Position numbers and translations under genes: made by a program. From the NCBI GenBank assembly GCA_016713925.1, contig JADJOH010000006.1:310001-374000 (forward strand): DNA of 64,000 nucleotides. Direction: 5' to 3'. A model generated the notes under the pieces. The model saw nothing but the letters and a program-made list of their open reading frames with translations. It was not told where the DNA came from and did no database searches. Origin of the DNA: Bacteroidota bacterium (GTDB taxonomy: Bacteria > Bacteroidota > Bacteroidia > AKYH767-A > OLB10). Positions 27,601-34,570 of the stretch are shown here, in pieces; the first letter of the stretch is position 1; each line of letters opens with the position of its first letter.

Positions 27601-29373
27601 GTTCCCGTTGCAGATTTCTCATCCAATGATGTTTGTTTGAATGGAAGTACAAACTTCTTTGATCAAACTCAGATTACCGGAGGAGGAACATTCAATTACA
27701 GCTGGAATTTCGGAGATAACACGGTTGACAATAGTGCGAATCCGCAACATACCTATACCGCACCCGGAAGTTATAATGTAAGTCTGACCGTGACGACTCC
27801 TGCAGGATGTACTGCGAGTATCAACCGTACCGTTACCGTCTTCCCCTTGCCGGTGGCAGATTTTACCGCCGGAGATGTGTGTATGAATGAGCCTGTACAG
27901 TTACTGGATAATTCAACTGTTTCGACCGGTAGCATTACAGGATGGTCATGGTCATTAGGAGATTCATCAACCAGTACAGCACAAAATCCTACACATTTCT
28001 ATGCCACACCGGGCTTCTATACCATCACGCTGGAAGCTACTTCTAATGCAGGTTGCAGAAATGCAGTGACGGATTCGATTGAGATCTTTGAAGCGCCTTC
28101 TCCAATGCCGGTAGCAGGGAATGGTTGCATAGGAGTGAATATTCCCCTGATCGACACGAGCTCAGGTGCCAATAATAATATCGTCAACTGGGATTGGAAC
28201 TTCGGAAACGGTAATACTTCTAATCTGGCCAATGCCTCTGCTACTTATACCGCTTCAGGAACTTATACAGTGACTCTTACCACCACCAATGCAAATGGTT
28301 GTCGTGCTACTGCAACAACCAATGTCATCATCAGTCCATTGCCGGTGGCAGGATTTACTGCCGGTACAGCTTGTCTGAATACTGCAGTCCAGTTCAATAA
28401 TACCTCTACCATCAACGGTGGTACTATCACCGGTTATAGTTGGGACTTTGGAGATAATGGTGGGACTTCTACTTCACAGGATCCATCCTATGTGTATTCA
28501 CAAGCCGGGACGTATACGGTTTCATTGATTGTAATGAGTGGTGATGGATGTACTGACACCATCTTCGGACAAGTTGTCGTTAATCCATTACCGGTAGCTC
28601 ATTTTAATGATATCAATGCACAAGGTTGCGGCCCGATTCTCGTGCAGTTTACGGATTCATCCTTTATCAGCTCGGGAAATGTGGTAGCCTGGGATTGGGA
28701 TTTCGGTGATGGAGGTACTTCATCTTTACAAAACCCTTCGCATACCTATACTCAAAGTGGAACATATAATGTCAGCTTATCCGTAACTTCTGATTCCGGT
28801 TGTGTCAACACCATCACGATGCCCAATGTGGTTACCGTTTATCCGGGACCATTGGCAGAATTTGAGCCTGATCCGGCTACCCAAACGATCATGAATCCGA
28901 ACTTTAATTTCATCAATTTATCCAGTGGCGGTCTTACCTATGCCTGGACATTCGGTGACGGAGGTTCCTCCACACAGTTTGAGCCATCTTATACCTACAG
29001 AGATACCGGAAACTACATGGTGACTTTATGGGTAGTGAACGCCTACGGTTGTCGCGATTCTGTACAACACCCGGTTCGTGTAGAGCCCATCTTTAGCTGG
29101 TGGATTCCTAATGCCTTTACTCCAAATGGTGACGGTACGAACGAAGGATTCAATATCAAGGGTATTTATATTGCCGATGTCAAGTTAAGCATCTTTAACC
29201 GTTGGGGAGATCAGATTTTCTTCAGCGAAGGAGCAGATAACAGGCCATGGGATGGAAGTGTGGCCGGTCGCCCGGAACCTGCACAGGAAGGTGTTTATGT
29301 CTACTCTGTAAAAGTCACTGACGTATGGGGTAAGATTCATGAGAAAGTAGGGCATGTAAGTTTGGTGAGATAA
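21619..29373 (+). CDS. Giant PKD-repeat T9SS type B surface protein
   Basis: 2584 residues. A signal peptide (about 1-26, ending AFAS) precedes an N-terminal domain (about 27-280; HAMGADLTYECLGGNTYKV) shared with the adhesin at 8330-10711. The body alternates about ten Ig-like segments of the form GPDxxIC.G..ATLTA.GG..YxWxPGG with 17 PKD-like repeats that I counted by their W-x-FGDG cores (for example SWTWNFGDG, NWSWNFGDG, AWDWDFGDG), ending in NPxHxY. The last 90 residues are the type B sorting domain (IPNAFTPNGDGTNE, NRWGDQIFFSEG, HVSLVR). It should be a surface filament or adhesin delivered by T9SS. The gene is monocistronic and the nearest PorP/SprF gene is 13 kb away. Confidence 0.93.
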   Translation: MSRKLRRCLLVLAVALLSLSGDKAFASHAMGADLTYECLGGNTYKVRLSFYRDCIGILAPANVYVNIRSASCGRNLGVTCQPIPGTGQEVTYLCPTATSTCNGGTFTGIQEWVYEGIVTLPMQCADWEFSYSLCCRNAAITTISSPGSNTFFIYASLDNLNVQCNSAPTFSNKPVPFACLGQQLCFNHGAIDPDGDSLVYTMVDPRQTATNDVSYMAPYTATNPLASTPAIQFNGQTGDICFTPTQLQVTVMAVLVQEYRNGVLIGSVVRDIQITVLNCVNDLPTLSGINGTNDFSMTVCANQNFCFDVFSNDINAGQQVSLFWNTGIAGGNFSSAGSPHPTGTFCWTPTTADISNTPHCFTVRVSDDACPYIGSNTYSYCITVTGIVVDAGPDQYIACSDQATITANASGGNPPYTYLWSNGFTGPTQTVPVGTYVVTVSDGNCSSTDTVNVMSAFEPTAAFTWSGACGNAPVQFTDLSSTPGGMQSWTWNFGDGTGSNQQNPVHTFPGNGTYNVSLIVENIYGCVDTIIQQVIIAPLPVAAFSVDTVCAGSSVHFTNNSTPPGTSWSWVFSNGSTSTSSDPSVVLGPPGSYTATLIVTDSLGCSDTLTQSVTVNPQPTAGFTVSGNNCQGLPITFNNTSSGGITGYFWDFGDGDTTSVVSPTHTYGNNGTYTATLIVTNSFGCSDTMQLPVQVNGPPVAVAGPDVTICIGSNATLTANGGTTYSWSPGGLSGGTIVVSPASNSTYTVIVTDANGCTGVDSVNVLVNPLPVPTVSPDVSICQGQSATFSASGGVSYSWNPSGNINDTITVTPNASTTYAVNVIDGNGCQATAFVNVTVNQNPAAVLPAGVFICSGVSATLDPGAVGTSYLWSNGATSQSILVNAQGGYTVTVTNQFGCTTVASTQVTVGGQVISNANAVAICQGQTATLDAGFPGSTYQWSTGSSAQTISVNAAGVYSVTITDANGCTGTIANTVQVNPLPQAAFTPNDECLNDTVFFFDASAVNGGSITSWSWDLGDGNISFAQNPTHVYNNPGAYTINLTVTSDLGCTSTLADTLNIYPMPTAAFSVNPGCVGTTLSFADQSSVGFGNIIVWNWNFGDGTTSTQQHPQHAYATPGNYNVTLQVETPGGCSGTISSIVQVYPQPVLSFTSSPTIICQGGSVILNNTSTSANGAINAWQWSFGNGQTSTQMSPSMTYTTAGNYVITLIGTTSLGCSDTLTQNVIVNAPPIADAGSNQSICLGQSATLTATGGSSYAWTPGGATTPSITVTPGSLTNYYVVVTNANGCTSRDSVRVTVRTLPVVNAGPDQITCAGGNVTLTATGGGTYSWTPGGANTAAITVSPAATTTYIVTVTAANGCTRNDTARVAVNALPVANTGPDKVICSGTTTSLTATGGGTYVWQHNGATTSTIYVNPSVATSYIVTATNSSGCTDRDTIQVSLTPTPTVTGVNSFFCAGFSSVLDAGNPGLNYLWAPGGETTQTIVVSSPGLYNVVVTNAAGCQGAGTFSVIEGGTGLASNPVNVVACQGTNVTLDAGNNGASYLWSNGAATQTISVNTPGTYQVTITDAGGCTATFANNVNLQPLPVVNFTANSACIGSTTNFNNFTTIGSGNIVNWQWNFGDGQFSTGQQPSVNYLLPGTYPVTLVATSGFGCVDSSTASVQITPVPSAAFTAADVCLGSPSAFVDGSVVSSGNITNWSWNFGDGNTSQQQNPQHLFSAEGVYNVSLIVSTNDGCIDTTVQSVTIDPMPLADFAAPEVCEGDSTRFYNNSLLTNGNISDINWDFGDGVTSSLSDPVHYYSNPGTYTVTLTIGSDQNCEHTASRQVNVNPKPVANFTTNSTCFNTPNVFTYLSTTPSGSVNGWYWEFGDGSFAAVQQPSHQYASSGNYTITLIAMTDKGCSDTASTQTTVNALPQSGFTVTNACLGSPVQLTDTSLAGSSAITSWSWNLGDGSTSSLPNPTHNYAATGTYNVQLIVQNSDGCTDTVNRSINVYPVPVADFSSNDVCLNGSTNFFDQTQITGGGTFNYSWNFGDNTVDNSANPQHTYTAPGSYNVSLTVTTPAGCTASINRTVTVFPLPVADFTAGDVCMNEPVQLLDNSTVSTGSITGWSWSLGDSSTSTAQNPTHFYATPGFYTITLEATSNAGCRNAVTDSIEIFEAPSPMPVAGNGCIGVNIPLIDTSSGANNNIVNWDWNFGNGNTSNLANASATYTASGTYTVTLTTTNANGCRATATTNVIISPLPVAGFTAGTACLNTAVQFNNTSTINGGTITGYSWDFGDNGGTSTSQDPSYVYSQAGTYTVSLIVMSGDGCTDTIFGQVVVNPLPVAHFNDINAQGCGPILVQFTDSSFISSGNVVAWDWDFGDGGTSSLQNPSHTYTQSGTYNVSLSVTSDSGCVNTITMPNVVTVYPGPLAEFEPDPATQTIMNPNFNFINLSSGGLTYAWTFGDGGSSTQFEPSYTYRDTGNYMVTLWVVNAYGCRDSVQHPVRVEPIFSWWIPNAFTPNGDGTNEGFNIKGIYIADVKLSIFNRWGDQIFFSEGADNRPWDGSVAGRPEPAQEGVYVYSVKVTDVWGKIHEKVGHVSLVR

Positions 29374-29793
29374 CCATTAGAAGAATAGATTAAAAAACAG
29401 TTTCGGATTACAGAAGAGGAAGGTGTAGTTAAATTCTAAATGCGACGAGGTTCCATTTAATTTTCACAAAAAACTATATATTTCCACTCTGTAATCCGAT
29501 TTTTAATGCAGTAAAATTCGATATAACGATCCTCCCCTCCCAAACTCGTCAGTTGACGAGAGTTTCCCCCTGGCGAAGCGATATTTCTGTAGAGATAAAT
29601 TTTAAAAGATATATTACTCCCTTTTTGATTTGAAAAGTGAATACATCCCAATTCGATTATTTTCTATTCTTTTTCTAAATCTAAAACCTTGGTTTTTACT
29701 GCTAAAGTCAGTTTAATAATGCAATTCAAGAATAGTTACTATATTTAGCATTGGAAATGGGTTTGAAGTCGATCCCCAAAAACATCCAAAGCT
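29374..29793. other. 420-base intergenic region with a hairpin and a possible dispersed repeat
   Basis: No credible gene. An AT-rich first part is followed by a more conserved-looking block at about 29535-29600 that contains the perfect inverted repeat CTCGTCA-GT-TGACGAG (29545-29560). A minus-strand open frame of 64 codons crosses the block but has no start context or family resemblance. An imperfect -7 box (TATATTTA) lies about 50 bases before the TonB-C gene. Confidence 0.5.
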
Positions 29794-30543
29794 ATGTTCA
29801 AATTCAAAAGTTCAATTTCGTTTCTTCTTGTCCTTTCAGCCGGTAATGCAATAGCACAACACCATCCTCAAACCGATTCGCTGGTAAAGATGATGGTAGA
29901 ACAAAATACATTGACCGGAACGATGAACCAGGGTACCGAACTGGTATTGGAAAACAAGATGGAGCAGGCAAATATTTTTTTTACCAATGAAATTGCTACG
30001 GATGCCGGGAGTAGAGAGGCCTATTTTAACCGTGGCGTTGTGAACTGGGCCATGAGCAATCCTGAGAATGCCTGTCGTGACTGGAGTTCTCTACTTGCAC
30101 TCGGAGATACAGCTGCGTTCAAGTTGCTGGATAAAAACTGTCACGGGAATATGGTCATTGAAGATGATACCATTCCGAAGAAAGTATACCGTCAGTTATT
30201 CGCGCAAAAGAAGGATGCCAAAACACTATCAGCGAATTCCGGTGCCCTGAATGTAGCAGATCAAATGCCGCAATTTCCGGGAGGTGATAAAGGAATTCTT
30301 TCCTACTTTAAAAATAACATCATGTCCATTAAGGATGCTCAACCGGGCACGGTGTATGTGAGTTTCATCATTACCAAAAAGGGAAAAGTTTTGTATCCGT
30401 ATGTCACACGAGGCATCAACGCGTCCTGTGACAAAGAAGCTTTACGTTTAGTGCAATCCATGCCCGACTGGCAACCCGGAAAGCTGAAGGGTAAGCCGGT
30501 GTTAGTGCGGTATGCCCTTCCTGTTAGGTTTAGTATGAAGTAG
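29794..30543 (+). CDS. TPR-like protein with TonB C-terminal domain
   Basis: 249 residues. The N-terminus (residues 1-22, ending AIAQ) looks like a cleavable signal peptide and not the uncleaved anchor of classical TonB. Residues 45-110 form TPR-like helices (AYFNRGVVNWAMSNPENACRDW). The last 90 residues are a TonB C-terminal-type domain: MPQFPGGDKGILSYFKNNI, VYVSFIITKKGKVLYPYVTRG and ALRLVQSMPDWQPGKLKGKPV. Such proteins are common in Bacteroidota; without a membrane anchor a role in energy transduction is doubtful, and a periplasmic binding role is more likely. Confidence 0.82.
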   Translation: MFKFKSSISFLLVLSAGNAIAQHHPQTDSLVKMMVEQNTLTGTMNQGTELVLENKMEQANIFFTNEIATDAGSREAYFNRGVVNWAMSNPENACRDWSSLLALGDTAAFKLLDKNCHGNMVIEDDTIPKKVYRQLFAQKKDAKTLSANSGALNVADQMPQFPGGDKGILSYFKNNIMSIKDAQPGTVYVSFIITKKGKVLYPYVTRGINASCDKEALRLVQSMPDWQPGKLKGKPVLVRYALPVRFSMK

Positions 30544-30643
30544 GAGGATGGTGGAAGGGATTATACTTAGTCCCGGTTCGCTGATCTTCCAGAGCCACAG
30601 TTTGGCGCGGTATCTCTGTAAGGAAAAGATGATCACTTCGTAT

Positions 30644-30682
30644 CACAAGCCCGCACCGACCGAAGGTCGGTGCGGGCTTGTG
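30644..30682. repeat. Perfect 18-bp inverted repeat (hairpin)
   Basis: CACAAGCCCGCACCGACC, loop GAA, then its exact reverse complement. It is GC-rich, lies about 100 bases after the TonB-C gene and lacks a T-run, so it looks more like a dispersed palindromic element than a simple terminator. Confidence 0.85.
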
Positions 30683-30765
30683 AGGGGGGGCGACGGCGTC
30701 CTCTTGTACCAGTGTTATGTCCCTACGGGACAAGCATGGCTATACGTTTCAATTTTGGACCTTAA

Positions 30766-30805
30766 ACCATGAAGCAGAATCGCCAAAGGCGATACGCTTC
30801 ATGGT
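30766..30805. repeat. Imperfect hairpin, 10-bp outer stem
   Basis: ACCATGAAGC and GCTTCATGGT form the outer stem, with an inner stem TCGCC/GGCGA. A diverged copy of the same element occurs at 31032-31071 (ACCATGAAGC ... GCTTCATGGT with TCGCG/AGCGA inside). Confidence 0.85.
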
Positions 30806-30821
30806 AAACCTTTCCCGTCAG

Positions 30822-31009
30822 CACAATCCCGATAGCTATCGTCCCGATAGCTATCGGGAGACGGGATCATCTCGTATATCACGAGACCCGTGGACACGTG
30901 GCGAGTGTCTCGTCATCACAATCCCGATAGCTATCGTCCCGATAGCTATCGGGATTGTGATGCCGAGATCATCTCGTATGTCACGAGACCTGCGTTCGCA
31001 GAGCGAGTG
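30822..31009. repeat. Direct duplication of a palindrome-bearing intergenic unit
   Basis: Two copies begin with CACAATCCCGATAGC at 30822 and 30917. Each contains two overlapping palindromes of the GATAGCTATC type, then GATCATCTCGTATRTCACGAGACC and a terminal GCGAGTG. The first copy is about 86 bases and the second about 93 bases. The unit-to-unit distance is 95 bases. This looks like a bacterial interspersed palindromic element and not a CRISPR array, because there is no regular short repeat with unique spacers. Confidence 0.8.
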
Positions 31010-31031
31010 AAAACTTTGAAGCAGAATCGCG

Positions 31032-31071
31032 ACCATGAAGCAGAATCGCGAAAAGCGATATGCTTCATGGT
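31032..31071. repeat. Second copy of the ACCATGAAGC hairpin
   Basis: ACCATGAAGC ... GCTTCATGGT again forms a 10-bp stem, with the interior slightly changed from the copy at 30766-30805. It is followed at 31074-31110 by a run of TTAAACTTTAAAC-like 7-mers. Confidence 0.8.
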
Positions 31072-31114
31072 ATACCTTAAACTTTAAACCTTAAACTTTA
31101 AACTTTAAACTTTC

Positions 31115-31768
31115 TTATCGAAGATCAACAACCTCAACGCCTGGATATTTCGCTTTATTGAAGGAAAAATTTTCATTCGTAACAACAGCGTTGGGAGTGA
31201 ATTTTACGATGGAGTAGGTGAGGATGCCTCCGTTTTTTTCAAAAATCCGGGCTTCACTGACGTATTTAGCGGTCTTGTCGATGTTGAGAATGATCTTGAA
31301 ATAGTTCTTCTTGGAGTCTTCAGGCGTTAGTTCGATTTGTTGAACTTGTTTTCCGGCACTTGTTTTCTCTCCGAGATATTTGGATTTAAATCCCTTTTCA
31401 TACATCGTGAAAATGGTAGTGGGTGATATTGCACCTTCAGTTGTTTTTGCCTCACTGATCTGTACTTCGTTGGATTCTTTTAAATAGGTCCAGGTAGTAG
31501 TACCATCACTCATGACGGTTTGATCGGACATCACAAAATTGAAACGCGTACCGCTGAGCAATATAGTGCCTGTAAAGGATTCTGTTTTTTTACTTTTTTG
31601 ATCGAGACGGTCAAGTTTAAAAGAGGCTTCGAGCGATTTGTAAGATTTATATTTAGCACTTACGCTTTTTAGTATTTCCTGCGCTTTGGCATCAGTTTGT
31701 GCATTTAGGCTATAGCTACAGGAGAAGGCTAGCACTATTAAAGCGCTAATAATTTTGTTCATTTTCAT
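31115..31768 (-). CDS. lolA: LolA-like outer-membrane lipoprotein carrier
   Basis: 217 residues from the ATG at 31768 (MKMNKIISALIVLAFSCSYS, signal peptide ending LNAQ). The frame extends to 31786, but a perfect -7 box overlaps that extension, so the shorter start is preferred. The body has the LolA beta-sheet half-barrel pattern: KYKSYKSLEASFKL, ESFTGTILLSGTRFNF, MSDGTTTWTYLKESNEVQI, YFKIILNIDKTAKYVSEARIFEKNGG. It should ferry lipoproteins from the inner to the outer membrane through the periplasm. The gene is downstream of ftsK, an arrangement typical of Bacteroidota. Confidence 0.9.
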   Translation of the reverse strand: MKMNKIISALIVLAFSCSYSLNAQTDAKAQEILKSVSAKYKSYKSLEASFKLDRLDQKSKKTESFTGTILLSGTRFNFVMSDQTVMSDGTTTWTYLKESNEVQISEAKTTEGAISPTTIFTMYEKGFKSKYLGEKTSAGKQVQQIELTPEDSKKNYFKIILNIDKTAKYVSEARIFEKNGGILTYSIVKFTPNAVVTNENFSFNKAKYPGVEVVDLR

Positions 31769-31783
31769 AATCGGTTGGTTCGG

Positions 31784-31791
31784 CAAAGATA
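31784..31791 (-). promoter_or_regulatory. Candidate -7 promoter element for lolA
   Basis: On the minus strand TATCTTTG matches TAnnTTTG perfectly, 15 bases before the ATG at 31768 and just after the ftsK stop. No TTG at the right -33 distance is evident, so lolA may have its own promoter or be read through from ftsK. Confidence 0.4.
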
Positions 31792-31804
31792 AAGTTTCAA
31801 ACCA

Positions 31805-34402
31805 TCAGACCCCTGATGGTGACTTCAGGCTTTTCAATAATTGTTCCAAACTTGCCAAATCCTTGCAACGCACCTCTCTTGCCTTACTTCCTTCAAATGG
31901 GCCTATGATGCCGGCTGCTTCTAATTGATCTACCAAACGTCCAGCTCTGTTATAGCCCAACTTTAGCCTTCTTTGCAGTAGCGAGGCTGAACCTTGCTGA
32001 AACTGTACGACCATATGTGCCGCCTCGTCAAAAAGTGGATCAAGATCATCGGCTCCCATATCACTTCCTCCTCCGGATCCTTCATTTTCACCTACATACT
32101 CAGGTAAAAGGTAAGGAGTGGGGTAAGCACGCTGGTTGCCAATGAATTCGGTAATGGATTCAACTTCAGGAGTGTCAACAAAGGCACATTGGATACGAAC
32201 CAAATCATTTCCGGTGGAAAGGAGCATGTCTCCTCGTCCGATAAGCTGATCTGCTCCACCAGTATCCAGAATAGTTCTTGAGTCAATTTTTGAGGTAACA
32301 CGGAAAGCCAATCGGGCCGGGAAGTTGGCTTTAATGGTTCCCGTGATAATATTTACAGAAGGTCGCTGCGTGGCAATAATTAAATGGATGCCGATCGCTC
32401 GGGCTAACTGGGCCAGTCTTGCAATGGGCGTTTCTACTTCTTTACCGGCCGTCATAATTAAATCGGCAAACTCATCCACCACTAAAACAATATAAGGGAG
32501 AAAGCGATGTCCGTTATTGGGATTCAATTTACGGGCGACAAATTTCGCGTTGTATTCTCGGATATTCCTCACTTGTGCATCTTTCAGTAACTCGTAACGG
32601 TTATCCATTTCAATGCAAAGCGAATTGAGTGTAGCCACTACCTTTTTAGTATCCGTAATGATAGCATCTTCATCGCCGGGAAGCTTTGCGAGGAAATGGC
32701 GTTCGATGGTTTTGAACAAGGTAAGTTCTACCTTTTTCGGATCTACCAATACAAACTTGACCTGTGCCGGATGCTTTTTATATAGCAAGGATACTAAAAT
32801 AGCATTGAGACCAACTGATTTTCCTTGTCCGGTCGCACCGGCCATCAGCAAGTGAGGCATCTTCGCAAGATCGGTAACAAAGATTTCATTAGAGATGGTT
32901 TTCCCGAGACCAATGGGCAAATCAAACTCTGAATTTTGAAATTTCTCAGAGCCAATTACAGAACGCATACTGACAATATCAGGATGCTGGTTCGGTACTT
33001 CGATTCCGATAGTTCCCTTACCCGGAATAGGTGCGATAATACGTATACCCAATGCCGCGAGACTCAAGGCAATATCATCTTCAAGATTTTTGATCTTTGA
33101 AATACGTACACCCGCCTTGGGTACTATCTCAAACAATGTGACGGTAGGACCAACTGTAGCTTTTATTTTATCGATTTCAATATCATAATGACCAAGTGTT
33201 TCGATGATCCGCTTTTTGTTGGTTTCCAACTCCGCCATGATCTCATCACGACTCATCTGTGAGCGAGTGCTCTGATAATTTTCGAGTAGATCCAGTGTGG
33301 GATGCTGATAATGGCTCAGGTCGAGTTTGGGATCGTACTCTCCCAATTGCTCCAGCAAACTCGCATCTTCAGGATTGGCCACCTGTAAATTGCCCTCTGC
33401 ATTTACTTCCGCCATTTTAATTTCTTCCACTTCTAACTGTAAACCTTCTTCGTTGTTTTCCATCTCCAGTTCCATCTCTGTGGAGGGAATTTCTGCGTCG
33501 AGCAAATGCAATTCAGGAGTTGGTGCTTTGGTTGTCGGTTCAGTTTCTGCAAAAAGATGTTCAATTTCGTCTCTATGTGCATATTCATCCGGCAGTTCAA
33601 GAGGGAGTTCGATTTCGGGAGATGGTCCGCGTTCTTCTTTTAATTTATTTCCAAATTCGAAATCCTCTTCTTCGTCTTCAAACAACTCTTCAGAAGATTC
33701 CGCAGCGGTTTGGTTTTTTCTTACAGGCAGACTGAATTTCATATTGAAAGCGGCGACCATAAACGATAAACCGGTAAAGGCAATCAGGAAACCTGTCCCT
33801 GCTTTTCCGAGGGACAAAGTCAGCCACATATTAATCTGATATCCGATCCCGCCACCCAGAAACAATAAATCAGGTTTATTGCTGAATAAAAAGGCAAGGG
33901 CAGGAGGGAAAAAAACAAGACTAAAGAAACTATATCTGAACGTTTTCTTTAAGGGTAGCAATGCTGCCTGGAATAATATTTTGAATCCTCCAAGGAAGGC
34001 CAGCAATACAAACGCATATGCAGAAATTCCAAACCATGTGTAGATAAACTGATGGGAGAAAATGGCACCCATCTTACCCAGCCAGTTCTCCACTTTTTTA
34101 TCAGAGAATCGCATGAGATCAAACCAGGATCCGGTCACTAAACTTTGATCACTCTTCCATGTAAAAAAATAAGAAGTGAAGGCGATGAGTAAAAAAACGG
34201 AAATCAACAGCAGGAATAAGCCGGTGATCTTTTTTGTCCGCTCGTCACTCAGCATTTTTAAAAATGCAAATGGCTTTTCTGCAACTACTTTTTCTTTCCG
34301 CTGTTTAACTTTTTTTACCGGTTTTTGAACGACAGGTTGCTCCAGCTCTTCGGTTTCCTGCTCCACCAGCGGTTCTTTAATTCTGTTTCCTTTTCCGGCC
34401 AT
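31805..34402 (-). CDS. ftsK: DNA translocase FtsK/SpoIIIE
   Basis: 865 residues from the ATG at 34402; an in-frame TTG at 34411 is less likely. About four membrane helices lie in residues 55-225 (for example ITGLFLLLISVFLLIAFTSY). An acidic, low-complexity linker follows (about 235-345). The motor has Walker A GATGQGKSV (about 520) and Walker B IVLVVDEFADL (about 640), plus LARAIGIHLIIATQRPSV. The C-terminal winged-helix gamma domain (SASLLQRRLKLGYNRAGRLVDQLE) would read polar chromosome sequences. It pumps DNA at the division septum to complete segregation and dimer resolution. Confidence 0.95.
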   Translation of the reverse strand: MAGKGNRIKEPLVEQETEELEQPVVQKPVKKVKQRKEKVVAEKPFAFLKMLSDERTKKITGLFLLLISVFLLIAFTSYFFTWKSDQSLVTGSWFDLMRFSDKKVENWLGKMGAIFSHQFIYTWFGISAYAFVLLAFLGGFKILFQAALLPLKKTFRYSFFSLVFFPPALAFLFSNKPDLLFLGGGIGYQINMWLTLSLGKAGTGFLIAFTGLSFMVAAFNMKFSLPVRKNQTAAESSEELFEDEEEDFEFGNKLKEERGPSPEIELPLELPDEYAHRDEIEHLFAETEPTTKAPTPELHLLDAEIPSTEMELEMENNEEGLQLEVEEIKMAEVNAEGNLQVANPEDASLLEQLGEYDPKLDLSHYQHPTLDLLENYQSTRSQMSRDEIMAELETNKKRIIETLGHYDIEIDKIKATVGPTVTLFEIVPKAGVRISKIKNLEDDIALSLAALGIRIIAPIPGKGTIGIEVPNQHPDIVSMRSVIGSEKFQNSEFDLPIGLGKTISNEIFVTDLAKMPHLLMAGATGQGKSVGLNAILVSLLYKKHPAQVKFVLVDPKKVELTLFKTIERHFLAKLPGDEDAIITDTKKVVATLNSLCIEMDNRYELLKDAQVRNIREYNAKFVARKLNPNNGHRFLPYIVLVVDEFADLIMTAGKEVETPIARLAQLARAIGIHLIIATQRPSVNIITGTIKANFPARLAFRVTSKIDSRTILDTGGADQLIGRGDMLLSTGNDLVRIQCAFVDTPEVESITEFIGNQRAYPTPYLLPEYVGENEGSGGGSDMGADDLDPLFDEAAHMVVQFQQGSASLLQRRLKLGYNRAGRLVDQLEAAGIIGPFEGSKAREVRCKDLASLEQLLKSLKSPSGV

Positions 34403-34570
34403 GACAATCAATAGGGTTTAGCGGTTAAAAATAGCAAGCTTTCACTCCCCGTTTACATAGTAGGGGACACGCTTATTTAACATTCGTATGTGCAAAACTG
34501 AACGGGAATTGAGGTACTTTATTTGCGATTTTGGTGAAAATTGTATCGAATTAATACTTATTTTAGGACG

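Noticed and set aside
29457..29651. 64-codon minus-strand frame after the giant gene
   Set aside because: No ribosome-binding context, no recognisable family, and it covers the palindromic block; more likely non-coding repeat.
30822..31009. CRISPR-like array
   Set aside because: There are only two copies, they contain internal palindromes, and no regular spacers or cas genes are present.
30717..31087. Open frames on both strands across the palindromic spacer
   Set aside because: They translate palindromic repeats, giving the same peptide pieces on both strands (for example IPIAI), which is the mark of inverted repeats and not of coding sequence.
33327..33839. 170-codon plus-strand frame opposite ftsK
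   Set aside because: Serine-rich sequence antisense to the acidic linker of ftsK, an expected artefact of Glu/Asp codons read backwards.
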